From the NCBI GenBank assembly GCA_030066455.1, contig JASJBQ010000324.1, positions 1 through 5,347 on the forward strand: DNA of 5,347 nucleotides. The letters are read 5' to 3'. Both the position numbers and the translations under genes were made by a program. The notes under the pieces were generated by a model, which was not told where the DNA came from, made no database searches, and was given only the letters and a program-made list of their open reading frames with translations. The number at the start of each line of letters is the position of its first letter. Positions within the stretch are counted from its first letter, which is position 1. This document shows, one piece after another, positions 1 through 5,326 of this stretch. The DNA is from Desulfobacterales bacterium. GTDB taxonomy: Bacteria > Desulfobacterota > Desulfobacteria > Desulfobacterales > UBA5852.

Positions 1-116
1 ATCTGGACGGCCTCCTCGGCGCTGACGACCTTGTTCTTGCGCGTGCGGTCCGGGGGTAAATCGGAAAGTACCGGGTGTGTCCGGCGGGTTTCGGGACGGC
101 TCGAATCGGTGGTCAT
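1..116 (-). CDS. N-terminal fragment of a probable family I CoA-transferase (propionate/acetate CoA-transferase type)
   Basis: Only the first 38 codons are in the window; the gene continues past the left edge. The start is the ATG at 116-114, preceded by a strong Shine-Dalgarno (GGAGG, 122-126 on this strand, 5 nt spacing). The visible peptide is a charged, proline-containing leader of about 28 residues, then K-V-V-S-A-E-E-A-V-Q at residues 29-38. That stretch resembles the first beta strand and helix of family I CoA-transferases (Pct, YdiF and relatives), which open with a lysine-valine/isoleucine, then S/T-A-x-E-A, then 'I-x-D-G-D-T-V'. Such enzymes move CoA between short-chain acyl-CoA and a free acid in the cytoplasm. 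The leader is longer than in the Clostridium propionicum-type enzyme, where the motif starts within the first ten residues. The catalytic glutamate lies outside the window, so the family call rests on one short motif and the exact substrate cannot be named. Another enzyme with a similar N-terminal strand remains possible. Confidence 0.45.
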   Translation of the reverse strand, partial: MTTDSSRPETRRTHPVLSDLPPDRTRKNKVVSAEEAVQ

Positions 117-175
117 GGATACCTCCCTGCGGATCATGAGGTTTGATCATACGTCCATCATCGTAAGCAAAAACG
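117..175 (-). promoter_or_regulatory. Putative promoter and ribosome binding site of the left-edge gene
   Basis: Read on the minus strand, TATGAT (plus positions 146-151) is a one-mismatch -10 box. The only candidate -35 at 16 nt spacing is TTTTTG (168-173), which is poor, so an activator or another sigma factor may be needed. The predicted leader is about 20-25 nt and ends in GGAGG at 122-126. A direct repeat GATCAT (132-137 and 145-150, offset 13 bp) overlaps the -10 and the start site and could be a protein-binding half-site pair. The ribosome site is clear; the promoter is tentative. Confidence 0.3.
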
Positions 176-366
176 GTGCCCCCCGTGTCAGGTATTTTTG
201 CGCGAGGGGGCCGTTGTGGGTTGGCTGACCACCGATGCGGCGGGTGGCGGCCCGATTCCCTTGACTTCTTTGCGGCGCACCGCACGCCGTCGTCTAGTGA
301 CCGGCCTGCCGACAGCACGCGCCAAATCGGGATGAAACCGATCGCAGGCGACCGAAGCCCCGGAAC

Positions 367-403
367 CCACGGGGGCGTGCTCAGCACGTGTGTAGCACCG
401 TGG
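367..403. repeat. Nested inverted repeat / stem-loop downstream of the transporter gene
   Basis: Outer arms are CCACGG (367-372) and CCGTGG (398-403); inside lies a tight hairpin CGTGC-TCA-GCACG (376-388). It sits 43 nt past the transporter stop. Neither strand has a T-run after it, so it is not a canonical intrinsic terminator. It could stabilise a 3' end or bind a protein. Confidence 0.35.
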
Positions 404-445
404 CGACACCCGGGCGTCATCCGCGCGGCCGATACTCTGAATCAT

Positions 446-1384
446 TTACGGCACCGGGCTGCGCGTGACGCCGCCTGCAAAGCGTTCCGCCAGAACCGCG
501 GTACAGATGACGGCGATGGCCAGCACCTGCCAGAGGGTTACCGACTGGCCGATGAAAAAATACGCCAGGCCGGTGGCGATGACCGGTTTGAGAAAGAAGA
601 GATAACTGCCGCGGGTGATATCCGGAACGGCCGCCAGGCCGCCAAGCCACAGAAACTGGGTGATCGTCGTATTCCACACGGCGATGGTCACCAGGGCGGC
701 CCATTGTTGCGGCGGGCGTGCAAAGAGCTTCAGGGGGTTGACCCACAGGGACCAGAGTATCCCCACCACGCACCACAGGCCGATGGCCCCCAGGAACATG
801 GTGATCGCGGTGATGCGCAGAACACCGTAAGTGCTGATGAGCGGACGGAGCATGACCGTGTAGGCGGCGATTACCACCGTACACCCGAGGACCATCATAA
901 TGCCGATCAGGTTTTCGGGACCGCCCGTCAGGCGCGCCAGGTAGCCGTCCGTGATCAGGAGGGCGACGCCTGTCATGGCCCCCAGGGCACTGACCCGTTT
1001 GGCGGCGGAAAAGGGCTCGCGATTCAGCCAGCGGTTGGCCAGGCCGACACCGACGGGGATGGTGACCACCATGGTGGCCACCTGGGGCACGGTGGCGAAG
1101 TCGAGCGCCCGGTGGTAGAGCAGAAACCCCAGGGTCACGCCGAACAGCGCCAGGCCGACAAGCTGAAGGCTGTGGGTCCGGAAAGGGGCGGCCAGATCGC
1201 GAGAGGCTGGAAAAATCAGGCACAACACGACCAGCCCCAGCCCTCCCAGCAGGAAGCGCCATACAGAGAGCTCCGGCCCGGCAACCCCGGAGAGCACGGC
1301 CACGAATTCCGTCGAGGCGTGGCCGGCGACACCGATGAAGACGGCCAGATAAGCCGCTGCGGACGATCGGTGCCACAACCCCAT
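446..1384 (-). CDS. EamA-domain transporter of the drug/metabolite (DMT) superfamily
   Basis: The 312-residue product is an integral inner-membrane protein with ten predicted TM helices, roughly at 9-32, 38-58, 72-92, 97-117, 129-146, 156-178, 186-212, 226-250, 258-280 and 283-300. They form two EamA repeats (about 10-146 and 156-302), the usual 10-TMS architecture and length. Family-like landmarks are W42-R43-F44 opening helix 2, and the ending around 259-300, where K266-P267 starts the penultimate helix and a G/Q turn near 279-280 separates it from the last. DMT members export or import amino acids, metabolites or drugs; the substrate cannot be read from sequence. The ATG at 1384 has GGAG 8 nt upstream. 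Its frame is open for 65 more codons upstream but contains no ATG, GTG or TTG, so this start is the only normal one. Stop TAA at 448-446. The gene lies 213 bp downstream of the TPR gene on the same strand and could share its transcript. Confidence 0.88.
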   Translation of the reverse strand: MGLWHRSSAAAYLAVFIGVAGHASTEFVAVLSGVAGPELSVWRFLLGGLGLVVLCLIFPASRDLAAPFRTHSLQLVGLALFGVTLGFLLYHRALDFATVPQVATMVVTIPVGVGLANRWLNREPFSAAKRVSALGAMTGVALLITDGYLARLTGGPENLIGIMMVLGCTVVIAAYTVMLRPLISTYGVLRITAITMFLGAIGLWCVVGILWSLWVNPLKLFARPPQQWAALVTIAVWNTTITQFLWLGGLAAVPDITRGSYLFFLKPVIATGLAYFFIGQSVTLWQVLAIAVICTAVLAERFAGGVTRSPVP

Positions 1385-1558
1385 CAGCAGCGCTCCGGCA
1401 TCGGGGGGCGGCCATGCGGGCGCATCGGTTTTGAATGCGGAATGGGCATGATGTAACGACCATTTGCCGGGTCGCGCAACGGACCGCCGCCAAAGGTCAT
1501 TGCGGGCGGCGGAAAGGCGTGATCCCGGTACAGGGGTGAAGGCCTCCGGCCGGCTCAG

Positions 1559-1597
1559 GGCCCGGGCCGATGCGAGCGTTCATTTCTCCGCCGGGCC
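1559..1597 (-). terminator. GC-rich stem-loop just after the TPR gene (weak terminator candidate)
   Basis: On the minus strand GGCCCGG starts immediately after the TPR stop codon (1597-1591) and pairs with CCGGGCC (1565-1559), giving a 7-bp stem with a 25-nt loop. The distal arm lies inside a perfect 10-bp palindrome (GGCCCGGGCC, 1559-1568). There is no U tract after it, so it may only attenuate or process a TPR-transporter transcript. No other RNA feature or gene was found in the 1385-1597 gap. Confidence 0.2.
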
Positions 1598-2116
1598 TCA
1601 GGGATCCTGGAGTTTGACCTGCATGGCCTTGACCAGCTCCTGGTGCCGGAAATTATCGGGATCGAGGTCCAACGCCCGCTGGCCCCACATGAGGGCGCTG
1701 GCATAGTCGGACTGCTGCCGGTAGTTTTCGGCAATGGCGTAGAGCAGATGCTGCGCGGGCGCCCGGCGGTGGGCGTCCGGAATGGCCAGGGCCTTGCGGA
1801 AATCGGCAATCGCCCGGTCGTGCGCTTTCTGCACGGTCAGGCAACTGCCGCGCCCGATCAGGCTCTCCTCGTCCCAGGCATCCAGCGCCAGGGCCCGCGT
1901 ATACATGCCCACGGCCAGATCCAGGTCGCCTTCGACTTCGTGGATTTTACCCATGTAGAAATAGGCGTTGTCGCCATCGTGGTGGCGATAGCCCGGATCC
2001 TGCTCGATGACCTGCCGAAAGGCGCGCACCGCGCCGACACCGTCGGGTTTCCGGAAGCAGCGAAGGCCTTCTTCGAACCATGCTTCGACCGATTCGGGTG
2101 TTTGTCGGTTTTCCAT
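1598..2116 (-). CDS. Small tetratricopeptide-repeat (TPR) protein
   Basis: The 172-residue, probably cytoplasmic product has no signal peptide or TM segment and consists almost wholly of TPR units. TPR1 is about 9-42 (ending in a 'VIEQDPGY'-type turn), TPR2 49-82 (with 'YFYMGKIHEVEGD' and 'ALALDAWD'), TPR3 83-116 and TPR4 120-155 (ending 'ALDLDPDN'). Each shows the helix-turn-helix spacing with small residues at positions 8 and 20 and a proline or aspartate at the end. TPR stacks are protein-binding scaffolds; no catalytic domain is fused here, so the partner is unknown. The start ATG (2116) is preceded by a purine tract AGGGGGAGG on this strand, an excellent ribosome site although its last G is only 3 nt from the ATG. 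Stop TGA at 1600-1598. It is divergent from the sensor kinase gene across a 276-bp control region and upstream of the transporter gene. A role as accessory partner of either neighbour is possible but unsupported. Confidence 0.85.
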   Translation of the reverse strand: MENRQTPESVEAWFEEGLRCFRKPDGVGAVRAFRQVIEQDPGYRHHDGDNAYFYMGKIHEVEGDLDLAVGMYTRALALDAWDEESLIGRGSCLTVQKAHDRAIADFRKALAIPDAHRRAPAQHLLYAIAENYRQQSDYASALMWGQRALDLDPDNFRHQELVKAMQVKLQDP

Positions 2117-2154
2117 CAGCCTCCCCCTGATAAATTTGGCATGGGGCTACTCTG

Positions 2155-2189
2155 ATCACGGTGGTGATGGAAAAGCAATAACGATATTG
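2155..2189. promoter_or_regulatory. Pair of 5+4+5 dyads in helical phase
   Basis: ATCAC-GGTG-GTGAT (2155-2168) and CAATA-ACGA-TATTG (2176-2189) are perfect 5-bp inverted repeats with 4-nt centres. Their midpoints are 21 bp apart, two turns of B-DNA. They lie 39-73 bp upstream of the TPR start. The two dyads have different sequences, so they would not bind the same protein in an obvious way, and arms of 5 bp can arise by chance. Confidence 0.25.
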
Positions 2190-2252
2190 GACCGCCGCCA
2201 GGCCGGAGGGAATTCAAATCCGTCTGCTTACAGCGCTGAAGGACGGCCGGGC

Positions 2253-2282
2253 ATTAAAGATAATGGTGGCTGCTGACGATAA
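2253..2282 (-). promoter_or_regulatory. Weak sigma-70-like promoter candidate for the TPR gene
   Basis: On the minus strand TTATCG (2282-2277, 3/6 to TTGACA) and TTTAAT (2258-2253, 5/6 to TATAAT) are separated by 18 nt, giving a leader of about 130 nt to the ATG at 2116. That leader would contain both dyads. The -35 match is poor. Confidence 0.2.
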
Positions 2283-2314
2283 TCCCCCAAGAGTTCCGGC
2301 AGCATCGAATCTGG

Positions 2315-2333
2315 GCCCCCGGTTTGAAGGGGC
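2315..2333 (+). promoter_or_regulatory. Hairpin that sequesters the Shine-Dalgarno of the leader ORF
   Basis: GCCCC (2315-2319) pairs with GGGGC (2329-2333), a 5-bp all-GC stem with a 9-nt loop (CGGTTTGAA). The 3' arm contains the G run of the AGGGG Shine-Dalgarno (2328-2332), which is 8 nt before the ATG at 2341. In the RNA the ribosome site of the mini-ORF would therefore be paired unless the stem is opened. The pairing is seen directly; the regulatory role is inferred. Confidence 0.35.
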
Positions 2334-2340
2334 GATGTGA

Positions 2341-2403
2341 ATGAGCCGAATACGGGTAAAGGGTTTCATCCACCGTTCTGAGCGACAGCCATATGCCATT
2401 TGA
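2341..2403 (+). CDS. Putative 20-codon leader peptide overlapping the kinase start
   Basis: ATG at 2341 and TGA at 2401-2403 enclose 20 codons. The product is short and basic (three R/K residues within the first seven, then G-F-I-H-R) with no membrane segment. An AGGGG Shine-Dalgarno with ideal 8-nt spacing precedes it. It overlaps the start of the kinase gene by 11 nt in a different frame (+1 offset), and its stop lies 8 nt inside the kinase gene. The kinase ATG itself has no Shine-Dalgarno within the useful distance. This is the classic layout for translational coupling, in which ribosomes ending the short ORF restart at the nearby ATG. No run of repeated regulatory codons suggests amino-acid attenuation. 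Short ORFs with a ribosome site do occur by chance, so conservation is needed before calling it a gene. Confidence 0.35.
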   Translation: MSRIRVKGFIHRSERQPYAI

Positions 2404-5173
2404 AACCATCACGCTTTCATCCGCAGGATCGCTTTCGGTTGCGGCGCTGTGTCTGACATTTGCCCTTTTTCAGGGGTTCGTGGCTTACAAGCGGCCGGAA
2501 TTCGGCTGGAACCGCTGGGGTGCGGCGATCTCCCTTCTAACGGCGGTCTATTCCGTGGCCGTCTTTTTCCAGTTCAACCTGTCGGCCGGCGCCCACACCC
2601 GTCTGTGCGAGAAAGTTCAGTTCTCGGTCTTCATCCTGCTGATCGAAGCCCTCTACCGTTTTACATTTGCGTTCATCGGCCGCAGCCATCGTTGGTTGCC
2701 GAAAGCCCTGCCGGTGCTGACCGTCGTCTGTCTGGCGCTGATCTGGTTTACGGAGTTGATTGTGGCCACGGCGTTTGTTCAGCGCGAATTCATCTGGAAC
2801 CCGCGGCCCTATATCGAGCCGGACCTGGGCCCGCTGGGCGTGGTCTATTTGATTTTGACCTTTACTCTGGCCATGGCCGTCGTGCTCATCTGGTGGGGGC
2901 CGGCGCGGCGCAAGGTGACGGGCGCGCGTGAACTCGTGGCCTGCTTTTTCATCTGGGCCCTTCTGGGGCTGCACGACATCCTGGCCACCGTAGGCATGCC
3001 CACGGTGCAGTTCGTGATGGAGTTCGGTTTTCTGGGATTCTCCCTGTCGGTGATTTCGATTACGATCCGCAAATATATCGACCTGTTCACCATCGTCGAA
3101 GAAAACGAGCAGGCCCTGCAGCGAACCAAGGAAAGCCTGGAGCGGCGCGTGCGGGAGCGCACGGCCGCCATCGCCTCTTCCAACCAGGAGCTCAAGGCCG
3201 AGATCTGCGACCGCAAGCGCGCCGCCAAGGAGCTGCGCGAAAGCGAGGAAAAATTCCGCACCCTGATTGCGAATATTTCCGACGTGATCATCATCCTGGA
3301 CCGGGAGGGCACCATCCGCTACAGCAGCCCCAACCTGTCACGGCATTTCGGCTGGTCTCCCCGGGATCTGCAGGGGCAGAAATTCCATGAAACGGTTCAT
3401 CCCGACGATCGCGAGCAAATCCAGCGCCAGGTGGCGAATCTGATGACCCGTCCGGGTCGGACCCTGACCCTGGCCTTTCGCTACCGAACCGCCGATCAAT
3501 CCTACCTGCACATCGAGCTGACCCTGGTCAACCTGCTGACCACGCCCCGGATTCAGGGGCTGGTGGGCAATTTCCGTGATATTTCCGAACGGATCGCTTC
3601 GGAGCGAGCCCTCAAGCGGGCCCAGGCCATCGCCCACGTGGGCAACTGGGAACTTGACCTGACCACCCGGACCATCGAGGGCTCGGAGGAGTGGTGCCGG
3701 ATTTTTGGGCTGGAAGACACCGGCTCCGGATTGGCCCTCGAGGCCGTGCAGGCCCTGATCGTGGAAGAAGACCGTCGCAGGGTGCGCCGCCGTCTCGACG
3801 CCCTCGTTTTCAAGGGCCGGGCCTACGATGTGACTTACCGGATACGGCGCGCCGACGACAATGAACAGGCCTGGATTCATTCCCGCGCCGAGCTGATCCG
3901 CAAGGCCGGCGGCGGCGTCAGGATTTCAGGTGTCATCCAGGACATCACGGCCGCCAAACAGGCGGCTGCCGAGAAGGCCCAACTGGAAAATCAGCTGCGG
4001 CAGGCACAGAAGATGGAGTCCATCGGGACCCTGGCGGGCGGCATCGCCCATGACTTCAACAACATCCTGTCGCCCATCATCGGCTTTGCCGAAATGACGG
4101 CCGAGGACCTGCCGGCCGACAGCCAGGCCCGCGCCAACATGGGTGAAATTCTCAAGGCCGGGCGGCGCGCCCAGGAAATGGTGCAGCAGATTCTGACCTT
4201 CAGCCGCCAGAACAGCCAGGAACGCAAACCCGTCAAGGTTGCCCCCATCATTCAGGAGTCGCTCAAGCTGATGCGCTCGTCCCTGCCGTCCACCATCGAC
4301 ATCCATCCCCATATCGAAGACGAATACGGTTTCGTCATGGGCGACACCACCCAGATTCACCAGATGATCGTCAACCTGTGCACCAACGCCTATCACGCCA
4401 TGCGGGAATCGGGCGGCGCGCTGAACGTCTATCTGGATGAAACCCACTTTCAGGCGCCGGACGACGTTCCGCTGGCGGGCATGACGCCCGGGCGCTACAC
4501 GCGCATCCGGGTCCAGGATTCGGGGTACGGGATTGCGCCTGATATGCTGGAGCGTATCTTTGAGCCCTACTTCACCACCAAGGCCCCCGGGGAGGGCACC
4601 GGCATGGGGCTCTCGATGGTGCACGGCATCGTCAGGAACCACAACGGCTTCATCGACGTCGCCAGCACCGTGGGCGAAGGCACGACCTTCGGCCTCTATC
4701 TGCCCCAGATTCTCCACACGGACGAAACTTCCATCACGGAAACCACGAATTTCATCCCGCTGGGCAACGAACGCCTGCTGCTGGTGGACGACGAAGAGCA
4801 GCTTCTGGACATGCAGAGCCAGATGCTGGAGCGCCTGGGCTACGAGGTCACGGCCACCAGCAGCAGCGTCGAGGCTTTGAGCCTGTTCTGCCAGAACCCG
4901 GAAGACTTCGATTTGATGATCACCGATCAGACCATGCCCAACCTCACCGGCGGGGAACTCGCCGCCCAGGTTTTGCACATCCGCGAGGACCTGCCCATTA
5001 TTCTCTGCACCGGTTTCAGCGAGTCGCTCTCGCCGGAGGCCGCAGCGGAGATCGGCATCCGCCACTACCTGCACAAGCCCATTCCCCTCAAGTCGCTGGC
5101 CCGCACCGTGCGGATCGTTCTGAACGACAGTTTTCACGCCGATACCCCGCGCTCGCAGGCCGGCTGCGCCTGA
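2393..5173 (+). CDS. Membrane-bound hybrid sensor histidine kinase (7TM-PAS-PAS-HisKA-HATPase-REC)
   Basis: The 926-residue protein autophosphorylates on histidine in response to an unknown signal and passes the phosphate to its own receiver. Seven predicted TM helices (about 12-31, 41-62, 75-95, 104-126, 146-168, 179-200, 205-224) form a 7TM-type input module. A charged coiled coil follows (234-285), then PAS1 (284-401, with H336-P337-D338-D339-R340) and PAS2 (406-520, PAS_3-like, with G417-N418-W419 and the W494-I495 turn). HisKA has A552-H553-D554-F555-N556-N557, so H553 is the phospho-site; 'TLAGGIAHDFNNIL' is HPK4/NtrB-like. HATPase_c carries N665 (N box), D709-S-G-Y-G713 (G1), the F box 721-730, G733-E-G-T-G-M-G739 (G2) and G761-E-G763 (G3). 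The REC domain (about 794-910) is complete: D799/D800, D845, T873, K895-P896. No HPt domain or DNA-binding output is present. ATG 2393 is the first start after an in-frame TAA (2357-2359) and sits just before TM1; it lacks a Shine-Dalgarno. Confidence 0.93.
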   Translation: MPFETITLSSAGSLSVAALCLTFALFQGFVAYKRPEFGWNRWGAAISLLTAVYSVAVFFQFNLSAGAHTRLCEKVQFSVFILLIEALYRFTFAFIGRSHRWLPKALPVLTVVCLALIWFTELIVATAFVQREFIWNPRPYIEPDLGPLGVVYLILTFTLAMAVVLIWWGPARRKVTGARELVACFFIWALLGLHDILATVGMPTVQFVMEFGFLGFSLSVISITIRKYIDLFTIVEENEQALQRTKESLERRVRERTAAIASSNQELKAEICDRKRAAKELRESEEKFRTLIANISDVIIILDREGTIRYSSPNLSRHFGWSPRDLQGQKFHETVHPDDREQIQRQVANLMTRPGRTLTLAFRYRTADQSYLHIELTLVNLLTTPRIQGLVGNFRDISERIASERALKRAQAIAHVGNWELDLTTRTIEGSEEWCRIFGLEDTGSGLALEAVQALIVEEDRRRVRRRLDALVFKGRAYDVTYRIRRADDNEQAWIHSRAELIRKAGGGVRISGVIQDITAAKQAAAEKAQLENQLRQAQKMESIGTLAGGIAHDFNNILSPIIGFAEMTAEDLPADSQARANMGEILKAGRRAQEMVQQILTFSRQNSQERKPVKVAPIIQESLKLMRSSLPSTIDIHPHIEDEYGFVMGDTTQIHQMIVNLCTNAYHAMRESGGALNVYLDETHFQAPDDVPLAGMTPGRYTRIRVQDSGYGIAPDMLERIFEPYFTTKAPGEGTGMGLSMVHGIVRNHNGFIDVASTVGEGTTFGLYLPQILHTDETSITETTNFIPLGNERLLLVDDEEQLLDMQSQMLERLGYEVTATSSSVEALSLFCQNPEDFDLMITDQTMPNLTGGELAAQVLHIREDLPIILCTGFSESLSPEAAAEIGIRHYLHKPIPLKSLARTVRIVLNDSFHADTPRSQAGCA

Positions 5174-5210
5174 GGCCAGCCCCGCGTGCCGGTTCGTCGA
5201 CAGGCGTCTT

Positions 5211-5230
5211 CAGCCGGTGCCAGCCGGAGC
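5211..5230. repeat. Two tandem copies of a 10-bp unit
   Basis: CAGCCGGTGC (5211-5220) is followed directly by CAGCCGGAGC (5221-5230), differing at one base. It is in the non-coding tail after the kinase gene. No further copies were seen, so slippage is the simplest origin. Confidence 0.5.
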
Positions 5231-5231
5231 G

Positions 5232-5262
5232 TGTCCCCCCGGACAGCCCCGGGCCACCCGGG
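5232..5262 (+). terminator. Two adjacent stem-loops after the kinase gene (weak terminator candidate)
   Basis: TGTCC-CCCC-GGACA (5232-5245) and CCCGGG-CCA-CCCGGG (5248-5262) are back-to-back hairpins about 60-90 nt past the kinase stop. The second is followed on the plus strand by A5 (5263-5267) rather than T, so neither is a textbook intrinsic terminator. They may still stop or stabilise the kinase mRNA before the next promoter at 5281. Confidence 0.3.
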
Positions 5263-5280
5263 AAAAATGCCCGCAGGCCG

Positions 5281-5310
5281 TTGACGAGATATATCTCACG
5301 ATTATATTAT
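5281..5310 (+). promoter_or_regulatory. Sigma-70-type promoter for a gene beyond the right edge
   Basis: TTGACG (5281-5286, 5/6) and TATTAT (5305-5310, 5/6) are separated by 18 nt; an overlapping TATATT (5303-5308) would give 16 nt. The AT-rich island stands out sharply against the GC-rich flanks. Transcription would start near 5317 and the served gene lies outside the window. The opposite strand also reads TATAAT (5306-5301) but without a -35. Confidence 0.55.
5286..5297. promoter_or_regulatory. Perfect 12-bp palindrome in the promoter spacer
   Basis: GAGATATATCTC is a perfect dyad starting at the last base of the -35 box and filling most of the spacer. A protein bound here would block RNA polymerase, or, if of the MerR type, retune the long 18-bp spacer. 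Which regulator binds cannot be told from the sequence. Confidence 0.4.
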
Positions 5311-5326
5311 GAACAAATGCTCATAA
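5307..5326. promoter_or_regulatory. Near-perfect 20-bp palindromic operator candidate over the -10/start region
   Basis: Arms TTATGA (5307-5312) and TCATAA (5321-5326) are exact inverted repeats. Inside them CA (5314-5315) and TG (5318-5319) also pair, leaving one mismatched pair (5313/5320) and a central AA, so 8 of 9 arm positions match. It overlaps the -10 box and the predicted start site, the usual repressor position. Its centre is 25 bp from that of the palindrome at 5286-5297. Confidence 0.5.

Larger units (their letters stand above)
117..445. other. 329-bp intergenic region without a convincing gene
   Basis: This lies between the left-edge gene and the stop of the EamA transporter gene, both on the minus strand. 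Open frames exist on both strands (for example 445 to 188 on minus), but they have the arginine/proline/alanine-rich composition expected of random GC-rich sequence, and none has a recognisable domain. Contents noted: the promoter candidate near 146-173, a 6-bp inverted repeat GCCCCC/GGGGGC (178-183 with 206-211, 22-nt loop), and a nested stem-loop at 367-403. No tRNA, terminator with a U tract, or mobile-element end was seen. Confidence 0.6.
2117..2392. promoter_or_regulatory. Divergent control region between the TPR and sensor kinase genes
   Basis: This 276-bp gap must hold start signals for both genes. It is more AT-rich than its surroundings, especially 2171-2187 and 2253-2283. Elements seen: two short dyads at 2155-2189, a minus-strand promoter candidate (2253-2282), two GATAAT boxes on the plus strand (2259-2264 and 2278-2283, 19 bp apart) with only 3/6 matches for any -35, a hairpin at 2315-2333 and a mini-ORF at 2341-2403. 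A sigma-54 site was looked for and not supported. Confidence 0.5.

Noticed and set aside
188..445. An 85-codon minus-strand frame whose ATG directly follows the transporter stop (TAA-ATG)
   Set aside because: The stop/start junction is suggestive, but there is no Shine-Dalgarno, and the product is arginine/proline/alanine-rich with no domain or membrane pattern, as expected of random GC-rich sequence.
176..1456. A 426-codon plus-strand open frame opposite the transporter gene
   Set aside because: It is the antisense shadow of a gene with a clear ten-helix hydrophobic pattern. Its product is G/D/Q/H-rich low-complexity sequence, typical of an antisense frame in GC-rich DNA.
1385..1600. Possible readthrough fusion: the TPR and transporter genes are in the same frame, separated only by TGA codons at 1600-1598 and 1582-1580
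   Set aside because: The 65 codons between the second TGA and the transporter ATG encode a compositionally random peptide. The transporter has its own GGAG ribosome site, and no selenocysteine-type context is evident, so the shared frame is most likely coincidence.
2135..2153. TTGGCATGGGG resembling the -24 half of a sigma-54 promoter
   Set aside because: The GC of the -12 element is absent at the required spacing (the sequence there is TACT), and the match would point into the TPR control region without an activator site.
1643..2155. A 170-codon plus-strand open frame opposite the TPR gene
   Set aside because: The minus-strand frame has four well-formed TPR units and a strong ribosome site. 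The plus-strand product has no family resemblance and no upstream Shine-Dalgarno.
3926..5137. A 403-codon minus-strand open frame opposite the kinase core
   Set aside because: The opposite strand encodes an intact kinase and receiver with every motif in place. The antisense product has no recognisable fold and reflects GC-biased third positions.
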